From: Hyphomicrobiales bacterium
Lineage (GTDB): Bacteria; Pseudomonadota; Alphaproteobacteria; Rhizobiales; Rhizobiaceae
NCBI GenBank assembly: GCA_900471525.1
Contig: UCEZ01000027.1
Coordinates: 1-64,000 of the forward strand
Length of the DNA: 64,000 bases
Direction of reading: 5' to 3'
The position numbers and the translations under genes are program-made. This document shows positions 1 through 7,432 of this stretch, piece by piece (within the stretch, counting starts at the first letter, position 1; each line of letters opens with the position of its first letter). The notes under the pieces were generated by a model that searched no databases, had not been told where the DNA came from, and was given only the letters and a program-made list of their open reading frames with translations.

Positions 1-2
1 GG

Positions 3-71
3 CTGTTCGTAGCGCTCACGGATGAAGCAATGATCGGACCCGAATCCACCGTCCGCCGCCGTCGCGGCTGA
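3..71 (+). CDS. possible C-terminal end of a gene cut by the window edge
   Basis: One frame stays open from the left edge to a TGA at 69-71 and encodes 22 residues ending in an arginine-rich tail (STVRRRRG). The other two frames close within about 25 bases. If real, it is the last part of an upstream gene that lies 41 bases before the FtsH-like gene on the same strand and could share its transcript. Too little is visible to name a family, and a run this short can be open by chance. Confidence 0.25.
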   Translation: MFVALTDEAMIGPESTVRRRRG

Positions 72-112
72 CCTCAGGTTTCGAAGCAGCTGAGGGCTGC
101 TAGGGGTTATTC

Positions 113-2023
113 ATGTTCAAGAAACAATCAAACAGCGTGAAATCCGCTGAAGACTGCGCTTTGCTGTGCGCAATGAAGCGCGCACTGAAATCCCATGCCG
201 TGTTCGCAAAAGGCGGCGCAGGCATTCTGGTGCTGATTACGCCCGAGAACCATGCGCCCGCGCGGTACGGAGCAGCCATTCTAGATGAACTGTTCCCCGA
301 TGACGATTATCGGCGCGATGATCGAGGCTTCATGTACGTCTTGAAGGGCGACAAGCTGTCGAAGACGCTGGACGCCTTCCGGGATGATTGCTTGAGGAAG
401 CGGAGAGCCATCATCGTCGTCGAGAAAGGCGCGACAATTCCGGCTGCAATCAAGGTCGGAGCGGACGTTGTTGCTGACATCCCTCCTGTCACTCCCCGAG
501 ATTTGCAGATCGCGTGCCGGGTTGTCTTGGGGATCAAAGTGAGCACCGAGGAGGCGAAACGCGCTGTTTTATATCCGGAGCAGCTGTTGTGGTCAGCCCT
601 GCGTCCAGGTCGTCCGATGTCTTCGGTATTGGAACGCCTTGCGTCAACCGGTCCTGACGAGGATACCGTATCAACCCGGAGACCGGCTCGCGAGGTACCT
701 GTGCTGGAAAACATGTTCGGCTACGGCGACGCGAAAGCTTGGGGAATGCAACTGGCGCAGGACCTGGAAGACTGGCGCAACGGCATTATCGACTGGGATG
801 ACGTGGATCGGGGCATTGTCCTCAGCGGCGCTCCCGGAGTGGGCAAAACCATTTTCGCTCAGGCCGTGGCAAAACAATGCGGCGTGAAACTGATCGCAAC
901 GTCCCTCGGCCAGTGGCAATCTGAGGGACATCTCGGGGATTTATTGAAGGCCATGAGAGCGGATTTCGCATCAGCAAGGGCGGCTGCGCCATGTGTTCTG
1001 TTCGTGGACGAGCTGGACTCAATCGGCGACCGGCAGAAGTTCAAACACGACAACGCCGACTACTCGATCCAGGTCGTCAATGCCTTCCTGGAGCATCTGG
1101 ACGGTCTGGAAGGCAGAGAAGGCGTCATCGTCTTGGGAGCGACCAATCACTATGACAGGATCGACCCTGCCGTTGTTCGGTCAGGACGCCTGGAGCGACA
1201 CGTGGTCATCCCCTTGCCAGATGCGGCAGACCGAGTGGGAATTCTGGCGCAGCATGTCGATTTCTGTATCCCGGTTGATGATCTGCATAAGCTGGTCGTT
1301 CCGACACAAGGGATGTCCGGTGCCGATCTGGCCCAAGCTGCTCGCAACGCCCGGCGCATTGCGCGTCGGGAAAAGCGAAAGATCACCATCGATGACTTGC
1401 TGGAAGGACTGCCTGAAGTCGTCCGGTTGACCGATGAACACCGGTACGCAAATGCCATTCACGAATCCGGCCACACTCTGGTCGGGATCAAGATCGGCGT
1501 CGGTAAATATGTCGGTACACGCCTGGTCGAACAAATCTCCCTCGGGAAAGGTGCCAACAACCAAGCAGGAGCTGCATACTTCGAGATGCCGATTATCGCG
1601 CATCGGGGTCGGGCCGACTACGATAACCAGATTGCGATGACTTTGGCGGGTCTGGCGGCTGAAGAACTGGTCTTTGAAGAGACCTATGACGGCGCGGGTG
1701 CCGGTCCGTCGTCTGATCTTGCGAGAGCAACTAGGCTGGCCACGATGATGGAAACGTCGCTGGGCATGGGTGCATCGTACCGTCACTGTGCGGCGACAGA
1801 TGACGACGCCCTGGAATCCCTGCGACGGAGCGATCCGGAGTTGCGGGGACGAATCGACGCGAAACTCGCAAAGGAATTCTCCCGAGCAAAAGGAATTCTG
1901 GAGAATGAGCGGGCCGCGCTGATCGCACTGGCTAAGGAATTGTTTGAACAAACGACGCTCGACCCGCATCGTGTCACGGAAATCATGAATTCCGCGAGCG
2001 GAAAGAAGAACAAAGCGGCTTAG
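113..2023 (+). CDS. soluble FtsH-like AAA ATPase with M41-type zinc peptidase domain
   Basis: This 636-residue protein joins an AAA+ module to an M41-like metallopeptidase module. Visible AAA motifs are Walker A GAPGVGKT (239-246), Walker B VLFVDE (295-300), sensor Asn345 in GATN, and a second region of homology ending in SGRLERHV. The peptidase part has the zinc motif HESGH (450-454) and an Asp (535) in SSDLARAT, where FtsH has its third zinc ligand. Classical FtsH starts with two membrane helices around a periplasmic domain. Here the first 200 residues are charged with no clear membrane segment, so the protein is probably cytosolic. By family knowledge it would unfold and degrade proteins using ATP; its substrates are unknown. 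The start has an AGGGG a few bases upstream, and a terminator lies directly downstream, so it ends its transcript. It is not the housekeeping ftsH. Confidence 0.8.
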   Translation: MFKKQSNSVKSAEDCALLCAMKRALKSHAVFAKGGAGILVLITPENHAPARYGAAILDELFPDDDYRRDDRGFMYVLKGDKLSKTLDAFRDDCLRKRRAIIVVEKGATIPAAIKVGADVVADIPPVTPRDLQIACRVVLGIKVSTEEAKRAVLYPEQLLWSALRPGRPMSSVLERLASTGPDEDTVSTRRPAREVPVLENMFGYGDAKAWGMQLAQDLEDWRNGIIDWDDVDRGIVLSGAPGVGKTIFAQAVAKQCGVKLIATSLGQWQSEGHLGDLLKAMRADFASARAAAPCVLFVDELDSIGDRQKFKHDNADYSIQVVNAFLEHLDGLEGREGVIVLGATNHYDRIDPAVVRSGRLERHVVIPLPDAADRVGILAQHVDFCIPVDDLHKLVVPTQGMSGADLAQAARNARRIARREKRKITIDDLLEGLPEVVRLTDEHRYANAIHESGHTLVGIKIGVGKYVGTRLVEQISLGKGANNQAGAAYFEMPIIAHRGRADYDNQIAMTLAGLAAEELVFEETYDGAGAGPSSDLARATRLATMMETSLGMGASYRHCAATDDDALESLRRSDPELRGRIDAKLAKEFSRAKGILENERAALIALAKELFEQTTLDPHRVTEIMNSASGKKNKAA

Positions 2024-2051
2024 CTTTTTCTGCTCTGTAGTCGAGCGATCC

Positions 2052-2084
2052 AACCCCGTCATCGGTCTGATGGCGGGGTTTTTT
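2052..2084 (+). terminator. intrinsic terminator after the FtsH-like gene
   Basis: Two 12-base arms (2052-2063 and 2069-2080) pair with one G-T wobble around a five-base loop and run straight into a stretch of T. It begins 28 bases after the stop codon. Confidence 0.8.
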
Positions 2085-2409
2085 GCGTGCGTAAATCCTT
2101 GGCATCGGCAGTCGGCACAGGCGGCCGACGCGAGCCAACCACGTAGTCCGGCCTTTCGCCAGCTTGACGCAATACTATTCAGTCATTCTCTCCAGAGAAC
2201 GTTGACGGTGGCTCCGGCTGCGACTAGCATCGGATGTGTCGCTAAGCGTTTGCGTTCGCAACGGTTGTGTCGACCACTCACATTTGAACCGGCTTGATTT
2301 ACGAAAAAGCCAAGGTTCCCCAATGACCTTTATTCTCATGTGATGTGTCGGACTATAATTTTCTCCAAGCCTTCTCGCCCCATTGATTAAGGGGTGTCGT
2401 CGATCGAAT
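2085..2409. other. intergenic stretch, no gene seen
   Basis: About 325 bases lie between the terminator and the 3' end of the next, minus-strand gene. The only open frame has no ribosome binding site and no recognisable protein. A perfect TATAAT hexamer sits at 2354-2359 but has no good -35 partner and no plus-strand gene close by. Nothing else is supported. Confidence 0.5.
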
Positions 2410-2913
2410 TTACCGCGTCAATTGAATGTCGCTCGTCACCACATTCCTGCCAGTCTTTGGATCTTGATCAATCGTACGAAGCCTCAGGCCCATATTGCCG
2501 ATCCTTTGGATCGTCATCTGGGCGGCTCGGTCTCCATTGACTTCCCGGCCCCAGTGGACCGCGAAGTTGATCGAGTTTCCGCTTCGCGAACCAGAGAGAG
2601 TGGACGAACGTCCGGACGGTCCCACATATGTCCCGCTGTAGTTCGCGCCGTTGGCCCTGATATCTGCCGAGACTGCTCGTCGCACCACCACCAATCCCCG
2701 GCACTGGCCCGACATTATCAGTGATGTGCCAGTCGATTTGCTGTCAAACCTGCATGTGACATTCAACGGTGCGGAACCGATCTTCGTGATTACAGTACCT
2801 TTACCGGACCAATGGCCACCGATCGATTTCAGGAAGGCCGCTTCGTCTGCAAACGCGGGTTGGGAAAAGGCTGCGAACGAGAGGCCAACGGTGGCGATCA
2901 GGGAAATTCTCAT
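2410..2913 (-). CDS. small secreted protein of unknown function
   Basis: The 167-residue product starts with a clear signal peptide: MRIS, a hydrophobic core, and a likely cut after PAFA-DEAA near residue 23. I chose the ATG at 2911-2913 because a GGAG lies about nine bases upstream and the signal peptide begins exactly there; a longer frame to 2997 only adds a polar stretch before it. The mature part is rich in Gly, Ser and Thr, with alternating hydrophobic residues and a repeated pattern (GTYVGPSGRSSTLSGSRSG) that suggests a beta-strand fold. It has one pair of cysteines. I do not recognise the family. It is probably periplasmic. The neighbouring LysR gene is on the same strand but about 160 bases upstream, so it is likely a separate unit. 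Confidence 0.65.
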   Translation of the reverse strand: MRISLIATVGLSFAAFSQPAFADEAAFLKSIGGHWSGKGTVITKIGSAPLNVTCRFDSKSTGTSLIMSGQCRGLVVVRRAVSADIRANGANYSGTYVGPSGRSSTLSGSRSGNSINFAVHWGREVNGDRAAQMTIQRIGNMGLRLRTIDQDPKTGRNVVTSDIQLTR

Positions 2914-3077
2914 TTGCGGTTCTCCGGCGACGGCGGAGCGAAGCTCCGACCCAATCGCTGAGCATCGCATTTGGCGGGATTTCCTTGCCAGCGTCAACTC
3001 GGCGACGCGCGCCCTTTGCAGTTCATCGGCAGGAGACTGGTGGCCGCCGCGAGGGCGAACCCGGATCTTGACCGTAC

Positions 3078-3947
3078 CTAACGGATCCTCTCCTTGACGA
3101 ATTCGATGAAGCGTTGTGTCTTGGCCGGAAGCAGCCGGGTTTCAGTCACAACATAGATCGGTTGGGCTGTGCCCTGCCACTCTGGCATAACGCGGTTCAA
3201 CCTTCCCGCCTTCAAGTCGTCAGCGACGATACGTTGCGGCAGAAACGCGATCCCCATCCCAAGAACCGCCAACTGCCGGATCATCGCAACGCTGTTCATA
3301 CGGAAGCGGCTTCCCACCTTCGGGTTGGCAGTTTCTGTTTCGGAATGGGCGGTCCATGTCGGCATGGTGGGCATCGTCAGGCACTGGTGCGCTTCGAGGT
3401 CGGCTGGATGCGATGGCCACCCATTGCCCTCCAGATAGACGGGCGCGGCATAGAACTGCGCGGAAATCCGGGTGATTACGCGGCTGATAAGGCCGGGATT
3501 TTCTGGAACTCTCATCCTGATCGCGAGATCAAATGGTTCACCCACGAGGTCTACATTCCGCGGTGTGAGATCCAAATCGAAGCTGATGCCCGGATAGAGG
3601 GCTGCGAACTCGGGCAGCAGCGGAGCAAGGTACGTGGTCGCAAAATCGACCGGAAGCGAGACCCTTAGAATTCCGGTCGGCTGCGCAACCATATCGCCCA
3701 GTTCTTCATAGGCGATCCGGGCTTCCTCGACGATCCTGCTGCACCTTTCATAGTAGAGTTGTCCGGCCTCGGTGAGTTCGATCTTGCGCGTTGTTCTGTT
3801 CAGGAGTCGCAGCCCAATCCCTTCTTCCAACAGACTAATCCGACGCGAGAGAGTTGAGTTTGGCATGCCCAGAGCGTCAGCCGCGCGGCGGAAACTGCGT
3901 CTCTTCACCACTTCGACGAACAGCGCCATGTCGTTCAGGTAGTCCAA
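3078..3947 (-). CDS. LysR-family transcriptional regulator
   Basis: This 289-residue protein has the LysR layout: an N-terminal winged helix-turn-helix in about the first 60 residues (FVEVVKRRSFRRAADALGMPNSTLSRRISLLEEGIGLRLLNRTTRKIELTEAG), then a linker helix and a two-lobed effector-binding domain. It fits the subgroup that often controls a divergent oxidoreductase. The start is a TTG, supported by GGAG seven bases before it; an ATG six codons later is the alternative. It is transcribed away from the Old Yellow Enzyme gene at 4045, with only 97 bases between the starts, and a dyad in that gap overlaps its ribosome binding site. By analogy it probably represses itself and controls the reductase in response to an electrophile or related small molecule, which is inference. 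Confidence 0.9.
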   Translation of the reverse strand: MDYLNDMALFVEVVKRRSFRRAADALGMPNSTLSRRISLLEEGIGLRLLNRTTRKIELTEAGQLYYERCSRIVEEARIAYEELGDMVAQPTGILRVSLPVDFATTYLAPLLPEFAALYPGISFDLDLTPRNVDLVGEPFDLAIRMRVPENPGLISRVITRISAQFYAAPVYLEGNGWPSHPADLEAHQCLTMPTMPTWTAHSETETANPKVGSRFRMNSVAMIRQLAVLGMGIAFLPQRIVADDLKAGRLNRVMPEWQGTAQPIYVVTETRLLPAKTQRFIEFVKERIR

Positions 3948-3956
3948 CTTATTGCT

Positions 3957-3989
3957 CCACCTAATAGATAATCATTTCCAGTTATGTGG
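3957..3989. promoter_or_regulatory. candidate LysR operator between the divergent genes
   Basis: An interrupted dyad pairs CCACCTAA (3957-3964) with TTATGTGG (3982-3989), matching 7 of 8 bases, with centres about 25 bases apart. It lies between the LysR start and the reductase start and covers the regulator's ribosome binding site. Position and symmetry fit an autoregulatory LysR site; binding has not been shown. Confidence 0.4.
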
Positions 3990-4044
3990 GGTTATCCCAT
4001 TCCTAGAGCAAGCCCATATTCCTGCGAACCGTTCAGAAGGAAAC

Positions 4045-5139
4045 ATGGACATGAGCACTATTTTCGAAACCACCACTATCGGACGCATGGAAGTACAGAA
4101 TCGCCTGGTCATGGCTCCCATGACACGTTCTCGCGCAGAACAGGACGGCACGCCTGGTGAACAGGCTGCCGAGTATTATGCGCAGCGCGCCAGTGTCGGA
4201 CTGATCGTCACCGAAGGCACCCAGCCTTCAGACGACGGGCAGGGCTACCTCACGACCCCGGGCATCTATACGGACGCTCACGTGGCTGGATGGAGGAAGG
4301 TGACTGCCGCCGTCCACGACAAGGACGGCCGGATATTCTTCCAGCTCATGCATGCCGGACGCATGTCGCATCCGGACAATACGCCGCATCATCGTCAGGG
4401 CGTTGCCCCATCCGCCATCGTGCCAGGCGCTCCTATGTTCACCGCCACTGGCATGCAGGACATTCCCCTGCCGCGTGCCCTCGCGACAGCGGAAGTGCGC
4501 CAGACCGTGCAGGATTTCCGGTTTGCGGCCCGGCGCGCGATCGAGGCTGGCGCAGACGGCATCGAGATCCATGGTGCGAATGGATACCTGGTGCAGCAGT
4601 TCATCGCACCCAGCGCCAACATCCGGACTGACGAATACGGCGGCTCGATCGAAAACCGTGCACGCTTTGCCATCGAAGTGGCAAAGGCGATCTCCGAGGA
4701 GATCGGTGCTGACCGTACCGCCATCCGCCTGTCACCCGGTCTTGCGATGTGGGGCATCGACGAGGGCATCGAAGGACCCGACCTCTATCGCTATCTTGTC
4801 GCCGAACTCGACAAGCTGGGCCTCGCTTACGTTCACATCATGCACGCTGGCAACGAGGAGCTTCTGGCCGACATCCGCAAGCTCTGGCATCAGGCGCTTA
4901 TTCTCAACAGGCCCGGCCGTCTTCGTGACCAGATCGGCGCAGATGTCGCTTCGGGCGTGGCCGACCTCGAAGCCTACGGTCAAATGACGCTCGCGAACCC
5001 GGATTTCATCGAACGTCTCAAGAAAAATGCGCCGATGAACGAAGCGGATCGCAACACGTTCTTCGGCGGAACGACGAAGGGCTATACAGACTACCCGGCG
5101 CTGGCGGATGCGAGCATCGAGATGGAAGCAGTGCGATGA
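4045..5139 (+). CDS. Old Yellow Enzyme family alkene reductase (NemA-like)
   Basis: The 364-residue product is an FMN-dependent alpha/beta-barrel reductase of the Old Yellow Enzyme family. By family knowledge it uses NAD(P)H to reduce activated C=C bonds and electrophiles such as N-ethylmaleimide or nitrate esters in the cytoplasm. Visible signatures are the N-terminal NRLVMAPMTRSRA, the active-site HGANGYLVQQF with its His and Asn pair, SANIRTDEYGGSIENRARF, and the C-terminal GGTTKGYTDYP typical of bacterial alkene reductases. I chose the ATG at 4045 because AAGGAAA lies just upstream and homologous proteins begin with STIFE; the open frame extends to 3952 but would run through the regulatory dyad. 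It is divergent from the LysR gene, its likely regulator. Confidence 0.9.
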   Translation: MDMSTIFETTTIGRMEVQNRLVMAPMTRSRAEQDGTPGEQAAEYYAQRASVGLIVTEGTQPSDDGQGYLTTPGIYTDAHVAGWRKVTAAVHDKDGRIFFQLMHAGRMSHPDNTPHHRQGVAPSAIVPGAPMFTATGMQDIPLPRALATAEVRQTVQDFRFAARRAIEAGADGIEIHGANGYLVQQFIAPSANIRTDEYGGSIENRARFAIEVAKAISEEIGADRTAIRLSPGLAMWGIDEGIEGPDLYRYLVAELDKLGLAYVHIMHAGNEELLADIRKLWHQALILNRPGRLRDQIGADVASGVADLEAYGQMTLANPDFIERLKKNAPMNEADRNTFFGGTTKGYTDYPALADASIEMEAVR

Positions 5140-5454
5140 AGCCCTGAACTCAGGACGAAACGACGTCGGGACGACCTGCGACACGGGTGCCACTGACGAC
5201 CTGACAGATCCGATCGCTTTTCCCATTGGCACGGCCCGCGCTGTCATCGACTGGGAGGCTTGTTTGTCTTCCGTCGGAGGCAGCGTGTGGTCGCGGACTT
5301 CGGGGACGGTAAGACGCCCCGTGTGTGTACATCGATACACTGAAGGTGAAGAGCCGGAAATTTCAATGATGTGCGCTTAAGGGCGGAGCAAGTTCATCGT
5401 TGACGCCGCCGCTGTCCGACCGTCTATTAGCTGGCGGAGCGGGGGAGGGTGTCA
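5140..5454. other. intergenic stretch, no gene seen
   Basis: About 315 bases contain no credible gene. A short inverted repeat GTGTA-N6-TACAC lies at 5325-5340. It sits 115 bases before the DUF599 gene and could be a regulator site, but it is too short to assign. Confidence 0.4.
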
Positions 5455-6222
5455 GTGCAACATCTGGATTGGATTGCGATCGTTTTATTCTTGGTCACCT
5501 GGATTGGCCTGGAGCCGATGATGGCGCTCGGTTGGCCGCGCCGGACAAACAGCTTGCTTCTGGATATGGCGCGTGTTCGCAAGGCCTGGATGCGCGAGGT
5601 CCTGACGCGCGACAACAACTTTATCGGCGACGCCGCCATTCTTGGCCATACCATCAATTCCGCGTCCTTTTTCGGATCTGCCAATCTCATCGTCATTGTC
5701 GGCATGAGCAGCGCCTTGTTCATGGAGCCCAACCTTGGCGCGGAAGGGGGGATCATTGCCCAGTTCACTGCGATTGGGCCGATCTGGCTGTTTCAGTGCA
5801 AGGTGTTGCTTGTAATGGCAACCTTGCTGCGCGGCTTGTCGGATTTCATCTGGGCCGTCAGGCAGATCAATTATTGCCTCGCCTCCATCGGAGCAAGCCC
5901 CTCCAGAGAGGAGCAACGCGACATCGAAGCCTGGACGGAGGCGTTGACGCTGGTCGTTAATCCGGCACTCCGTTCGTTCAGCGTCGGCGTCCGATCCTAC
6001 TATTTTACTGTCGCAGCATCGCTCTGGTTCCTCGGGCCGGGCGCCTTCATCGTCGCCACGTTGTGCGGTGTCGGGCTTCTTGTCTGGAGGCAGAGCTGGT
6101 CGGACACGGCGAAGGGCGTCATGGCGATCCGCAAGCTGCTCGACGAAAATGCTCCGGCGGCCGCACCGATTTCACATGCCGAACTGCAATCTCAACCGAC
6201 TGCAGCGGGAGAACGGACATGA
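5455..6222 (+). CDS. DUF599 family integral membrane protein
   Basis: The 255-residue product begins with a membrane segment (LDWIAIVLFLVTWIGLEPMMALG) and has further hydrophobic segments around residues 60-90, 105-125 and 180-225. It carries the DUF599 hallmark after the first helix (NSLLLDMARVRKAWMREVLTRDNNFIGDAAILGHTINSASFFGSANLI). Its biochemical role is unknown. Two in-frame GTG codons are possible starts, 5449 and 5455. The strong GGGAGG ends one base before 5449 but seven before 5455, so I prefer 5455. The C-terminal 30 residues are polar and probably cytoplasmic. It is followed by convergent tiny membrane peptide genes, so it appears monocistronic. Confidence 0.75.
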   Translation: MQHLDWIAIVLFLVTWIGLEPMMALGWPRRTNSLLLDMARVRKAWMREVLTRDNNFIGDAAILGHTINSASFFGSANLIVIVGMSSALFMEPNLGAEGGIIAQFTAIGPIWLFQCKVLLVMATLLRGLSDFIWAVRQINYCLASIGASPSREEQRDIEAWTEALTLVVNPALRSFSVGVRSYYFTVAASLWFLGPGAFIVATLCGVGLLVWRQSWSDTAKGVMAIRKLLDENAPAAAPISHAELQSQPTAAGERT

Positions 6223-6284
6223 AAATCGAACGCATAGCGAAGGATGATTGAAGGCCAACGGCCGGCCATCGTCCGGTCAACGTG

Positions 6285-6428
6285 CTAGAGCACGAAGAAA
6301 CCAATGATCGCTGCAATCGGCACGGGAACGCCGACCACCCAGATCAGCAATTCGCGCATCATGAACCGCCGGTAGTCCGATTCCTTGCGGTGTAATGGCA
6401 GGGCAGTTTGGGCTGTTGGCATTGTCAT
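6285..6428 (-). CDS. tiny single-pass membrane protein (47 aa)
   Basis: The 47-residue frame starts MTMPTAQ and ends in one hydrophobic helix, LLIWVVGVPVPIAAIIGFFVL. Its core WxVGVPxxIxxII resembles the neighbouring 25-residue peptide (LLWFMGVPLIVVILIW), so the two look like members of one family, perhaps duplicated. No strong ribosome binding site precedes 6428. An internal start at MMRELL would give a 25-residue peptide the same size as its neighbour and may be the true product. It lies 14 bases downstream of that neighbour and probably shares its transcript. The function is unknown. Confidence 0.5.
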   Translation of the reverse strand: MTMPTAQTALPLHRKESDYRRFMMRELLIWVVGVPVPIAAIIGFFVL

Positions 6429-6442
6429 GGTCGGCGCCAGCG

Positions 6443-6520
6443 CTAGAAATACAGCATCCAGATCAGGATGACGACAATGAGGGGAACGCCCATGAACCAA
6501 AGAAGACCAGCGCGTAGCAT
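6443..6520 (-). CDS. 25-residue single-pass membrane peptide
   Basis: The frame from the ATG at 6518-6520 to the TAG at 6443-6445 encodes 25 residues starting MLRAGLLWFMGVP and ending LIWMLYF, almost entirely one membrane helix. A perfect GGAGG lies nine bases upstream, a much better ribosome binding site than expected by chance, which is why I call it a gene. The next downstream frame repeats the same helix motif. Peptides of this kind are common in soil proteobacteria but I cannot name a function. Confidence 0.65.
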   Translation of the reverse strand: MLRAGLLWFMGVPLIVVILIWMLYF

Positions 6521-6631
6521 GACGAATTTCCTCCGTTGAACTGCTGCTGTAACGCGCAGTTGTGGGTTTCGTTCCCTTGACCTGATCTCGTCAATTTTCA
6601 ATGTGGTTGGGGCTCCGGGAGCGAGCGCCGC

Positions 6632-7225
6632 ATGGTCGCTGGAACCATGTTTTTGTCGGCGCGTTCAAGTCGGATGGACCAGATTTTCGCCGACATGTTT
6701 CCCACGACCCAAATCCCCTATCCGGTGATCGTCGCCCGCTTCTGCGGGGCGATTTTCTTCGGCGGCCTGATCGGCTTCGAACGCGAGGCGCAGGATAAGG
6801 CGGCTGGATTGAGGACCCATATTCTGATCAGCCTGGCTGCCGCCGTCTTTGCCATCATCTCGATCGAAAGTGTGCATATGCCGGGGCTCTCCGACGAGCA
6901 GGTGCGCATCGATCCGCTGAGGGTCGTCGAGGCGGTGACCGCCGGGGTTGCATTCCTGGCAGCGGGAACGATCGTTCTGTCCCAGGGAGAGGTGAGGGGG
7001 CTGACGACCGGAGCCGGCATGTGGCTTGCCGGCGCGATCGGCCTTGCACTCGGTTTTGGGCACTGGCTGATCGCCGCGTTCGCGCTCGCCGCGGGATTGA
7101 CTGTGCTCTACGCCGTTGGAAGGCTTGAAAACATCTATAAATCGAGGTCGCCACAGCCTGAACCAAAGCCGGTGCAGGGGAAAGACAAGAACAGGCGCCC
7201 AAGTCGTGAGAACCTCGATTCCTAA
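6632..7225 (+). CDS. MgtC/SapB family membrane protein
   Basis: The 197-residue frame encodes an MgtC-type inner-membrane protein. The family signature is clear: FCGAIFFGGLIGFEREAQDKAAGLRTHILISLAAAVFAI, followed by RVVEAVTAGVAFLAAGTIVL and a GLTTGAGMWLAGAIGLALG helix pair. MgtC proteins help cells cope with low magnesium and modulate the F-type ATPase in some pathogens; other members have unknown roles. The C-terminal 30 residues are basic and proline-rich. The start is uncertain: ATGs at 6632 and 6674 are both in frame and neither has a good ribosome binding site, but 6674 (MDQIFAD) fits the family N-terminus better. A hairpin with six-base arms at 7232-7250 follows the stop but lacks a T-run. 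Confidence 0.8.
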   Translation: MVAGTMFLSARSSRMDQIFADMFPTTQIPYPVIVARFCGAIFFGGLIGFEREAQDKAAGLRTHILISLAAAVFAIISIESVHMPGLSDEQVRIDPLRVVEAVTAGVAFLAAGTIVLSQGEVRGLTTGAGMWLAGAIGLALGFGHWLIAAFALAAGLTVLYAVGRLENIYKSRSPQPEPKPVQGKDKNRRPSRENLDS

Positions 7226-7381
7226 AACGAAGCCCGTAAAAAAAACGGGCCGACGGCATCTCTGCCGTTCGACCCGTCCGGTAAAGGTCGGATAGGGGGA
7301 ATTTCCTGACATCCTCAGGCTGAAAAGCGCTGCGAACGGGAGGTCTCTTAACGCCCCCATCATGCCTGAGAAGGGATAATC

Positions 7382-7432
7382 AATTTGACATAAAGCGCAG
7401 AAAATTTGACAATTATCGAATGTTGTCAAATG
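7382..7432 (+). promoter_or_regulatory. phased TTTGACA repeat array and promoter at the GlxA-type regulator start
   Basis: AATTTGACA occurs at 7382-7390 and again at 7403-7411, exactly 21 bases apart. A near-perfect inverted copy, TGTCAAAT, lies at 7424-7431, across the first codons of the gene. The first copy contains TTGACA (7385-7390); 17 bases later GACAAT (7408-7413) could serve as -10, which would put transcription start near the ATG at 7420. Direct repeats two helical turns apart are typical of AraC-family binding sites, so this may be an autoregulatory operator with the promoter inside it. Confidence 0.5.

Noticed and set aside
2070-2297. 75-residue plus-strand frame after the FtsH-like terminator
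   Set aside because: It starts inside the terminator stem, has no ribosome binding site and shows no protein-like pattern.
2354-2359. Perfect TATAAT hexamer
   Set aside because: No suitable -35 element and no plus-strand gene within 1.6 kb.
5325-5340. Short inverted repeat GTGTA-N6-TACAC
   Set aside because: Five-base arms are expected often by chance in a region this size; kept only as a note in the gap.
7232-7250. Hairpin GCCCGT/ACGGGC after the MgtC gene
   Set aside because: The loop is A-rich and no T-run follows, so it does not qualify as an intrinsic terminator.
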